Shown here in pieces: positions 1 through 5,105 of a DNA stretch of 5,105 nucleotides (position 1 is its first letter; every line of letters begins with the position of its first letter). The DNA lies in assembly GCA_036351435.1 (NCBI GenBank), contig JAZBPA010000270.1:1-5105 (forward strand), written 5' to 3'. This DNA is from JAAUQA01 sp036351435. Lineage in GTDB: Bacteria > Pseudomonadota > Gammaproteobacteria > Competibacterales > Competibacteraceae. The notes beneath the pieces are model-generated. The model was given only the letters and a program-made list of their open reading frames with translations, searched no databases and was not told the DNA's origin. A program made the translations under genes and the position numbers.

Positions 1-252
1 GCTCAAGCGCAAGCCGTCGGGCTGAACACGGGACGCTCCGCTGGCTATGCAATCATACCGATTATGATCGGTAACTCAGTCAAAGCAGCGCAATACTCCA
101 ACGCCTTATTTGAACGCGGCGTTAATGTACAGCCCATTGTGTATCCAGCCGTGGAAGAAAAGTCAGCACGCTTGCGATTTTTCCTCAGTAGTAAGCATAC
201 CCATGAACAGATTGAACACACTGTCCGCCAACTCGCGGCAGTCTGCACATGA
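1..252 (+). CDS. Alpha-oxoamine synthase family PLP enzyme (AONS/KBL/SPT-like), C-terminal part only
   Basis: The reading frame is open from base 1 to the TGA at 250-252, giving the last 83 residues; the start and the PLP-binding lysine lie upstream of the window. The stretch GVNVQPIVYPAV followed by SARLRFFLSSKHT matches the C-terminal domain of fold-type I alpha-oxoamine synthases, where a 'G-hydrophobic-x-v-x-P-i-x-P-x-V' strand precedes an 'aRLRhxhxxxHt' strand (compare the end of E. coli BioF). The last helix, HEQIEHTVRQLAAV, also fits. Known members decarboxylatively condense an amino acid with an acyl thioester (biotin synthesis, threonine breakdown, sphingoid bases, CqsA autoinducers, PKS-linked enzymes). 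This fragment does not show which substrate is used. It lies just upstream of a lipid-type ABC transporter operon, which favours a lipid or secondary-metabolite role over biotin, but that is inference. It could be a stand-alone protein or the last domain of a larger enzyme. Confidence 0.82.
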   Translation, partial: AQAQAVGLNTGRSAGYAIIPIMIGNSVKAAQYSNALFERGVNVQPIVYPAVEEKSARLRFFLSSKHTHEQIEHTVRQLAAVCT

Positions 253-273
253 CCGGTGTGCGCGATAACCGGT
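252..273 (+). promoter_or_regulatory. Small inverted repeat between the oxoamine synthase and ABC ATPase genes
   Basis: ACCGGT at 252-257 is repeated at 268-273. Because it is self-complementary, the two copies can pair as a 6-bp stem around a 10-base loop, and TTTT follows at 273-276. The stem begins at the last base of the upstream stop codon and reaches the possible TTG start at 275. It could be a weak attenuator or an RNA-processing site. It is too short to call a terminator, and the close spacing of the genes argues that transcription reads through. It may be chance. Confidence 0.2.
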
Positions 274-289
274 TTTGGCCAGAGAACCA

Positions 290-985
290 GTGAGCCTCAT
301 CGAATTTTGCAATGTCAAGAAAGGGTACCGTTTAGGCGCTGTTACTCTACAAGCCCTGCGCGGTATCAATTTACAGATTGGGACGGGTGAGTTCGTCGCA
401 GTTTGGGGGCCTTCGGGCTCCGGTAAATCTACGTTTTGTAACTTAGCCGGGCTGATCGACGACTGTAGTGCAGGTTCGGTTTCATTTCGCGGCGTCACAA
501 CATCCACTCTGACGGACAATCAACGCAGTGAATTACGTAGCTACCATATCGGTTTCGTGTTCCAGAGTTTTAATCTGGTGCCAGTTTTTACGGCCCTTGA
601 GAATGTCTTACTGCCGCTGCAACTGCGTGGGATCACTGGGAAGAAACTACGCGACAAGGGACTGGATCTCCTAGCCACCCTGGGACTGGAAACCCACGCG
701 CGGAATCGTCCCGATGAGTTATCTGGCGGTCAGCAACAGCGGGTAGCGATTGCTCGTGCGCTGATTGGTGATCCATCGTTGGTCATCGCTGACGAACCGA
801 CGGCGAATTTAGATACGGAAAATGCCCGCGCCATTATCGCTATCATGCGGGATATGAATCGGCAAAACGGCACGACTTTTTTGTTCTCAACCCACGACGA
901 GCGTCTCTTGGATCGAGTTGAGCGCAAGATTCATCTGCGTGATGGATTAGTAATTACTGATGAGAGCGGTCTACTACCACCGTGA
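290..985 (+). CDS. ABC transporter ATP-binding protein, LolD/MacB type
   Basis: This is the cytoplasmic ATPase that powers the permease encoded next to it. Numbered from GTG 290 (231 residues), it has Walker A GPSGSGKST at 40-48, Q-loop VFQSFN at 90-95, signature LSGGQQQR at 144-151, Walker B LVIADEP at 164-170, the D-loop LD soon after (ANLD), and the H-loop STHD at 200-203, so all catalytic elements are intact. The length and the LolD-style features (ALENVLLPLQLRG, LSGGQQQRVAIARAL, DEPTANLD) fit the MacB/LolD/FtsE group that works with FtsX-like permeases. Start choice: an in-frame stop at 266-268 limits the options to TTG 275 (236 residues) or GTG 290. GTG 290 puts the first strand (SLIEFCNVKKGY) at the usual place for the family, with a weak AGAGAA at 281-286. 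TTG 275 has no ribosome site and overlaps an inverted repeat. The TGA stop overlaps the GTG start of the permease. No specific symbol is assigned because the cargo is unknown. Confidence 0.93.
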   Translation: MSLIEFCNVKKGYRLGAVTLQALRGINLQIGTGEFVAVWGPSGSGKSTFCNLAGLIDDCSAGSVSFRGVTTSTLTDNQRSELRSYHIGFVFQSFNLVPVFTALENVLLPLQLRGITGKKLRDKGLDLLATLGLETHARNRPDELSGGQQQRVAIARALIGDPSLVIADEPTANLDTENARAIIAIMRDMNRQNGTTFLFSTHDERLLDRVERKIHLRDGLVITDESGLLPP

Positions 986-2235
986 TCGTTTGGCTTCGCT
1001 TCGCATTTCGCAATCTACTGCGCAACCGCCGTCGGTCAATCTACACGATGTTAGCTGTCGGGGTCGGTTTTGCCGCAATTAATATCTTCGGTGGGTTCAC
1101 CGATTATATCTTCACCAATTTGCGAGAATCGTTTATCTACGTCGAGGGTAATGGCCACTTGTCCATCTTTAAAAGTGGAGCGCACGATCAAGACAGGTCT
1201 GAAGACCCGATCCAAACTCTCCTGAAAAACGAAGAAATCAGTCAGATCCGCGCTGCTGTCGAAGCACAAAGTAATGTTCTTGCTGTCGCAGAAGTGATGA
1301 CACTGAACGGAATGATCAGCAACGGCGACACCTCCACCATTTTCGTCGGTCTGGCGCGGGTACCCTCGGAACATCAACAATTCAAGAGTTACGCCCGAGG
1401 GCTGATGGCGCGTTTAAGCTTCTTCGAAGGGCAACCGCTCCAAGACGAATTGGAATATGGCATCGGTATTGCCCAAGGATTACGCGGAAAACTCGGCATT
1501 GAAATCGGGTCACCGGCCATTTTAATGGCCCCTACCGTATACGGTCAGATCAATGCGCTTGACGCCGAAATCCGCCAAATTCCCGATGCGCCGATGGAGT
1601 TACTGGAAGACAAGTGGGTAGTCATGCCTTTGACTCTGGCGCAAACGCTGTACGATTTCGATGGCGCAAGCCGAATTAACTTGCTGTTATCCGATGCCAA
1701 TAATTTGGAGCAGACCAGAAGTAACCTGGCAACAATCCTGCGCGCTGATGGTTTGGCGATTGATGTTCATATTTGGCGTGAGCTATCTCCATTTTATGTC
1801 AAGGTTGAAGGGATGTTTCGAGTTCTATTTTTGTTTATTTTTCTGATCGTCTCCGTAATCATCGTGATGAGCGTAGTAAATACCGTCAGTATGGCGGTCC
1901 TGGAACGCAGCCGAGAGATCGGCACATTGCGAGCCATTGGCACCAAACGACATCGGGTAGTATCGCTGTTCAGTCTGGAGGGTGCGCTATTGGGTATCTC
2001 GGGTTGTGGCTTGGGCGTGTTGTTATTCGCCGCAACTTTGATGATTTTGAGCATCCTGGAACTCAGTTGGACACCGCCCCAAATCTCTCGCTCAATTCCT
2101 CTGGAGGTGTATGTGGTTCCCGAATACCTTGGGCTAAGCATGACATTATTAACGGTGCTCTCTTGTGCCGCCGGTATTTTTCCTGCACGGCGTGTCGCGC
2201 GCCGCAATATTGTTGAGGCCCTGGGTCATGTTTAA
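982..2235 (+). CDS. ABC transporter permease, FtsX/LolC/E/MacB-type (four membrane helices)
   Basis: This inner-membrane partner of the preceding ATPase has 417 residues, close to LolC/LolE length. The order is a basic N-terminal segment (RFAFRNLLRNRRRS), helix 1 at about 20-40, a large periplasmic domain at about 45-270 (MacB periplasmic-core type), helix 2 at about 279-303, helix 3 at about 331-359 and helix 4 at about 382-402. Between helices 2 and 3 lies the family coupling segment ERSREIGTLRAIG (308-320), which touches the ATPase. The C-terminus, FPARRVARRNIVEAL, is the typical FtsX-family ending. Proteins of this type extract or push substrates on the periplasmic side (lipoproteins in LolCDE, peptides and macrolides in MacB) and do not form a classical channel. 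No ATPase domain is fused and no MacA-like adaptor gene is seen, so it resembles Lol more than MacAB. With a single permease gene, a homodimer is expected. The GTG start at 982 overlaps the upstream TGA (GTGA) and has no good ribosome site, which suggests translational coupling. Confidence 0.93.
   Translation: MIVWLRFAFRNLLRNRRRSIYTMLAVGVGFAAINIFGGFTDYIFTNLRESFIYVEGNGHLSIFKSGAHDQDRSEDPIQTLLKNEEISQIRAAVEAQSNVLAVAEVMTLNGMISNGDTSTIFVGLARVPSEHQQFKSYARGLMARLSFFEGQPLQDELEYGIGIAQGLRGKLGIEIGSPAILMAPTVYGQINALDAEIRQIPDAPMELLEDKWVVMPLTLAQTLYDFDGASRINLLLSDANNLEQTRSNLATILRADGLAIDVHIWRELSPFYVKVEGMFRVLFLFIFLIVSVIIVMSVVNTVSMAVLERSREIGTLRAIGTKRHRVVSLFSLEGALLGISGCGLGVLLFAATLMILSILELSWTPPQISRSIPLEVYVVPEYLGLSMTLLTVLSCAAGIFPARRVARRNIVEALGHV
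2215..2218 (+). promoter_or_regulatory. Ribosome binding site for the LolA-like gene
   Basis: GAGG (TGAGG if 2214 is included) lies inside the end of the permease gene, nine bases before ATG 2228. It supports ATG 2228 over the open frame that extends upstream to an ATG at 2165, where no signal peptide would sit at the N-terminus. Confidence 0.55.
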
Positions 2236-2986
2236 TAACGCACGATGGCATTGGCTACTGTTGCTGGTAATAACTATTACTCCTACGCAACTTTATGCGA
2301 CTTCCGTTACAACCATGACGTCTAAAGAGGTCCTGACTGAAGCTGACGAGGCCAGAGGCAACCTGTCTGGAGTCGAATGGGAACTGCACATGCAAACCGA
2401 CGATTCAAAAGGCGAAAAGGAAATGACTCTACAGGTACAAGCCAGAGGTTTCGATGTGGCGACTACGACACTAAAACCAGCTCGTTCCAGAGGAAATCGG
2501 TTGCTCATGTTCAAAGACAATATGTGGTTCTATAAACCAGGGTTAAGCAAACCCGTTCCCATTTCTAAGCGGCAAAAACTGATCGGTACGGCTTCTTACG
2601 GGGATGTGGCGACGACCAATTACGCCAACGACTACGTATCAATCTCACTCGGTGAAGAACAGGTCGACGGCGTACCTTGTCTCGTCTACGATTTAAAGGC
2701 AACACACAGCAAAGCGACTTACGATCAGATCAAATATTGGGTCGATAAGGATCGATTAGTTGGTATTAAGGCAGAGTATTTCACCGTTTCCGGGCAGAAA
2801 TTCAAATCTGCGCGGATGGAATACGACAATCAAGTACAGCGAGATGGAGAACGCAAACCGTTTATTTCACGCATCGTGATCCAAGGCGAACTGTTAAAAA
2901 ATGAAAACACGGTACTTACATTCAGCGATCCCGTCTTGCGTCATATTCCCGATCATACCTTCAATCTGGATTTGATCGCCCAATGA
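2228..2986 (+). CDS. Periplasmic LolA-like protein (outer membrane lipoprotein-sorting protein family)
   Basis: This is a 252-residue secreted protein. Residues 1-24 form a signal peptide with a hydrophobic core (WLLLLVITI) and a likely cut after LYA; there is no lipobox cysteine, so it should be soluble in the periplasm. The mature part resembles the LolA-like 'outer membrane lipoprotein-sorting protein' family (Pfam PF17131, recognised from memory). It opens with the acidic helix EVLTEADEARGN, then has the hallmark NMWFYKPGLSKPVPIS (98-113) leading into a GTASYGDVA turn (120-128), and later YDQIKYWVDKDRLVGIKAEYF (165-185), where the 'W-D' strand is typical. The family adopts the half-barrel lipid-binding fold of LolA/LolB. 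By analogy it would accept a lipidic substrate from the ABC permease and carry it to the outer membrane; its cargo need not be a lipoprotein. ATG 2228 overlaps the permease gene by 8 bases and has GAGG nine bases upstream. It ends in an ATGA overlap with the next gene. Confidence 0.85.
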   Translation: MFNNARWHWLLLLVITITPTQLYATSVTTMTSKEVLTEADEARGNLSGVEWELHMQTDDSKGEKEMTLQVQARGFDVATTTLKPARSRGNRLLMFKDNMWFYKPGLSKPVPISKRQKLIGTASYGDVATTNYANDYVSISLGEEQVDGVPCLVYDLKATHSKATYDQIKYWVDKDRLVGIKAEYFTVSGQKFKSARMEYDNQVQRDGERKPFISRIVIQGELLKNENTVLTFSDPVLRHIPDHTFNLDLIAQ

Positions 2987-4158
2987 CAATGCGCCGTTAC
3001 TACTCTCTAATAGTTTTGCTTTTTGTTTGTAACTTTGCCATTGCGGAGGAACCCGAGACGTCCCCAAATGGCAGTTGGTGGTCGACGCTTGGCGACGGGT
3101 TTTCCTACCGCATTCAAGGTCTGATATACGGCATCGCCCGTAATCCTCAAGACTCCCTGTTAAATCCAGATAATGCGCTGGGCATCAGTCGCTATCAAGG
3201 CACCGGCGAACTACGCCCCGATTTGGGTTTCGCCTACGAAAATCTGACCTTGGCCATCAAACCTCGTTTCAATGTCACCTGGGAACGCTGGGAAGATGGT
3301 CCTTTGGACGGTGCAACCGATACCGATGAAGAAGCTTTTATTAATGAGTGGATGGCGCGCTTGCGCTTGGGCCAACAGGTTTTCCTATCCTACGGACGCG
3401 AAAATTTACAATGGGGCCCCTCTTTTCTGTTGTCGCCTTCGAACCCGTTTAACCCAAGCAATGGTAGGAATAATCCTTGGCTCGAAGAACCCGGCTTGGA
3501 TTACGGCAAAGCGATTTGGGTTATTAATTCCACTTGGACAACATCGCTGATTGCGAATACAGGAGAGGGCCGATTAGATTTATTCGAGGATTTTCGTAAC
3601 ACCTATGCGACCAAAGTCGATTATACGGGTGACGGGCATTACGGCAGTATTATCTTATCTCACCGTGAATCAGGACCGACCCGGTTCGGGTTGTTCGCGG
3701 GAGTTACAGTATCAGACGCTGTGCTCCTCCACATCGAAGGCAGCGTAGATGACGAAAGCGAATCGAACCTGTTAGTCGGTGGGACGTATACCCTTGACAA
3801 TGGCTCCACCTTGGCTTTGGAGTACTACCATAACTCAGCTGGTTGCAATAATCAGGAAATACGGACTTGTTTCTTCCCATTCGCGGACACCAGCCCCGAT
3901 TTATCGCTATTTCGCCGCAACTATGGACTTGTACAGTACTTTAACAATGCATTCATCACAAACGATCTGGAATTGATCTTACGAGGTATTCTGAATTTTG
4001 ATGACGGTTCCAATCTGTTGGTCACTCAATTGACCTATGAACTCAATGATTACAGCGAGTTATTTACTGTCGCAGAATGGGCAACCGGAGCTGCCGAGGA
4101 CGAATTCGGCGCACTGTCCGAATATTCAATCATGGGTGGACTCAGCCTTTCCTATTGA
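2983..4158 (+). CDS. Outer-membrane beta-barrel protein of unrecognised family
   Basis: The product has 391 residues. Residues 1-21 are a signal peptide (MRRYYSL then a hydrophobic run, cut after AIA before EEPE). The rest alternates polar and hydrophobic residues as in transmembrane beta-strands, with acidic turns such as DDESES and NDYSE, and the last strand GGLSLSY ends in an aromatic residue, as expected for recognition by the Bam complex. A conspicuous segment at 137-166 (YGRENLQWGPSFLLSP, then NPFNPSNGRNNPW) looks like a conserved inward loop or plug rather than a plain strand. The only cysteines in the mature protein are C288 and C296, in a region likely to be an exposed loop, so a disulfide is possible. 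The family was not recognised; a DUF1302-like, Wzi-like or alginate-export-like barrel are alternatives. Its ATGA overlap with the LolA-like gene and the absence of a ribosome site point to coupled translation, so it is probably the outer-membrane end of the same transport route. ATG 2989 is a possible second start. Confidence 0.8.
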   Translation: MTMRRYYSLIVLLFVCNFAIAEEPETSPNGSWWSTLGDGFSYRIQGLIYGIARNPQDSLLNPDNALGISRYQGTGELRPDLGFAYENLTLAIKPRFNVTWERWEDGPLDGATDTDEEAFINEWMARLRLGQQVFLSYGRENLQWGPSFLLSPSNPFNPSNGRNNPWLEEPGLDYGKAIWVINSTWTTSLIANTGEGRLDLFEDFRNTYATKVDYTGDGHYGSIILSHRESGPTRFGLFAGVTVSDAVLLHIEGSVDDESESNLLVGGTYTLDNGSTLALEYYHNSAGCNNQEIRTCFFPFADTSPDLSLFRRNYGLVQYFNNAFITNDLELILRGILNFDDGSNLLVTQLTYELNDYSELFTVAEWATGAAEDEFGALSEYSIMGGLSLSY

Positions 4159-4160
4159 AT

Positions 4161-4201
4161 GTTGTGGCGGATTTGTGCACCCTGAGTGCCCACAACAAAT
4201 C
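4161..4201 (+). promoter_or_regulatory. Two overlapping, mutually exclusive inverted repeats in the hisG leader
   Basis: The 62-base gap before hisG contains GTTGTGG (4161-4167), which pairs perfectly with CCACAAC (4190-4196). It also contains GATTTGT (4170-4176), which pairs with ACAAATC (4195-4201), with an inner stem of GCAC (4177-4180) and GTGC (4186-4189) around a 5-base loop. The two outer stems share bases 4195-4196 and are interlocked, so they cannot form together as ordinary nested hairpins. No T-run follows, so this is not a standard intrinsic terminator. It could be a leader RNA element, an operator or chance. No histidine-rich leader peptide is seen here. Confidence 0.3.
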
Positions 4202-4220
4202 AATAGGATTCCGTTTAGAG

Positions 4221-5105
4221 ATGAGTGACAACGAAGCCCGCTTATGCCTTGGCATTCCCAAAGGCAGCTTGCAAGAAACCACCCAAAAGTTATTCTCCCT
4301 AGCCGGCTATACGCTGCGGATCACGGGGCGTTCCTATTACCCAAGCATTGATGATCCGGAAATCGAATGTATCCTGATTCGTCCGCAAGAAATGGCACAT
4401 TATGTCGATAGAGGCATTCTGGACTGCGCCATAACTGGGTTAGATTGGCTGCTGGAGACTGGTGCTGATGTGGCGGAACTCGCCGATCTGCAAGCCCCCT
4501 GGCCCAACTATGGCACAGTGCGTTGGGTGATGGCTTCGAAAGAAGGCTCGCCGTTCAACTCAGTTAAGGACCTGGAAGGCAAACGTATCGCCACTGAAGC
4601 CGTCGGTATGACCAAGCGCTTTCTAGCCGAGCACGGCGTCAACGCCAGCGTGGAATTCTCCTGGGGAGCCACCGAGGTCAAACCGCCTGTACTGGCGGAT
4701 GCCATTGTGGATGTTTCAGAAACCGGTTCCAGCCTGCGGGCAAACAATCTCAAAATCATGCACGTCGTGTTGGAAAGCACTCCTCGCTTTCTCGCTAACC
4801 ACAGCGCGCTTGAAGACCCATGGAAACGAGGTAAAATCGAACGCCTACTTATGTTGCTTAGAGGCGCTATTGCCGCCGCAACCCGGGTATTGTTGGCGAT
4901 GAATGTGCCGCGTGACCGTGTGGAAGTCGTATTGAAGATCCTACCTGCGCTTGCGACGCCGACAGTCTCGACTCTGTCCGATCCGGAGTGGGTGGATCTC
5001 AGCACTGTAGTGGAAGAAAAACAGGTGCGGGCATTAATTCCCGATCTTTACGAAGCAGGCGCCCGGGGCATTATCGAATTGCCCATCAACAAGATCATCG
5101 AATAA
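4221..5105 (+). CDS. hisG: ATP phosphoribosyltransferase, long form
   Basis: This enzyme catalyses the first step of histidine synthesis, joining ATP and PRPP to give N1-(5-phosphoribosyl)-ATP and pyrophosphate in the cytoplasm. The 294 residues are full length for the long form. The catalytic part (about 1-215) starts with the family motif LCLGIPKGSL (8-17), followed by RSYYPSIDD (37-45), the ITGLDWLLETGADV region (71-84) and the PRPP-binding loop DAIVDVSETGSSLRAN (160-175). The C-terminal ACT-like regulatory domain (about 222-294) contains LLAMNVP, LPALATPTVSTL and the ending GARGIIELPINKII. This domain usually binds histidine for feedback inhibition, so no HisZ partner should be needed. 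ATG 4221 places the motif at the normal distance from the N-terminus. The open frame runs upstream to 4077, but that part overlaps the barrel gene and is unrelated to HisG. The ribosome site is weak: AGAG touches the ATG, and AGGA at 4205-4208 is 12 bases away. It probably belongs to a different functional unit from the transport genes, although it could be read from the same transcript. Confidence 0.96.
   Translation: MSDNEARLCLGIPKGSLQETTQKLFSLAGYTLRITGRSYYPSIDDPEIECILIRPQEMAHYVDRGILDCAITGLDWLLETGADVAELADLQAPWPNYGTVRWVMASKEGSPFNSVKDLEGKRIATEAVGMTKRFLAEHGVNASVEFSWGATEVKPPVLADAIVDVSETGSSLRANNLKIMHVVLESTPRFLANHSALEDPWKRGKIERLLMLLRGAIAAATRVLLAMNVPRDRVEVVLKILPALATPTVSTLSDPEWVDLSTVVEEKQVRALIPDLYEAGARGIIELPINKIIE

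Noticed and set aside
163..519. Minus-strand open frame crossing the oxoamine synthase end and the ATPase start
   Set aside because: It runs against two well-supported genes and its translation shows no domain-like pattern.
2165..2227. Upstream extension of the LolA-like gene to an earlier ATG at 2165
   Set aside because: The extra 21 codons lie inside the permease gene and would push the signal peptide away from the N-terminus; ATG 2228 has a ribosome site at the right distance.
982..2235. Naming the ABC pair macB or lolC/lolD
   Set aside because: MacB carries its ATPase and membrane parts in one chain and needs MacA, which is absent here; a Lol name would claim lipoprotein cargo, which the sequence does not show.
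3019..3054. Lipobox in the barrel protein's signal peptide (LFVC at residues 13-16)
   Set aside because: The residue before the cysteine is valine, not Gly/Ala/Ser, and a normal signal peptidase I site (AIA before EE) follows.
3794..3831. TTGACA at 3794-3799 as a -35 box
   Set aside because: There is no -10-like sequence at suitable spacing, and it lies well inside the barrel coding region.
4030..4065. Possible hisG promoter (TTGACC at 4030-4035) inside the barrel gene
   Set aside because: No convincing -10 box lies 16-18 bases downstream; the nearest AT-rich hexamer is about 24 bases away.
4161..4201. Intrinsic terminator after the barrel gene
   Set aside because: The stems are interrupted or long-looped and no run of T follows, so a terminator call is not supported.
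4077..4220. Upstream extension of hisG to ATG 4077
   Set aside because: The extension overlaps the end of the barrel gene and adds residues foreign to HisG; ATG 4221 puts the LCLGIPKGSL motif at its normal position.
4508..5005. Long open frame on the minus strand inside hisG
   Set aside because: It lies entirely antisense to a clear hisG, has no recognisable motif or ribosome site, and is rich in Arg and Ser as expected for a shadow frame.

Overview
The window comes from a Gram-negative (diderm) bacterium: it encodes a periplasmic LolA-like protein and an outer-membrane beta-barrel protein, both with Sec-type signal peptides. Base composition is moderate and every gene is on the + strand. 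The lineage cannot be fixed from this window alone. The envelope genes would suit a proteobacterium. HisG is the long, self-sufficient form, and from memory its N-terminal sequence style is also common outside the Gammaproteobacteria.

Layout: (1) 1-252, the last 83 residues of a PLP-dependent alpha-oxoamine synthase (the 8-amino-7-oxononanoate synthase / 2-amino-3-ketobutyrate CoA ligase / serine palmitoyltransferase family), cut by the window edge. (2) 290-985, an ABC ATPase of the LolD/MacB type. (3) 982-2235, a four-helix FtsX/LolC/E-type permease. (4) 2228-2986, a secreted LolA-like protein of the 'outer membrane lipoprotein-sorting protein' kind. (5) 2983-4158, an outer-membrane beta-barrel protein of no recognised family. 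(6) A 62-base gap holding two mutually exclusive inverted repeats. (7) 4221-5105, hisG, complete, with its stop codon at the last base of the window.

Genes 2-5 overlap one another by 4, 8 and 4 bases and follow gene 1 closely, so genes 1-5 look like one operon. Read together, they suggest a path across the whole envelope. A cytoplasmic enzyme makes an amino-ketone or long-chain-base-like lipid. A LolCDE/MacB-type ABC transporter lifts a lipidic substrate out of the inner membrane, a LolA-like carrier takes it through the periplasm, and a beta-barrel protein receives or exports it at the outer membrane. The families of the first four proteins are recognised from motifs. The shared pathway and its substrate are inference. 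hisG is a housekeeping histidine-biosynthesis gene and probably not part of that pathway.
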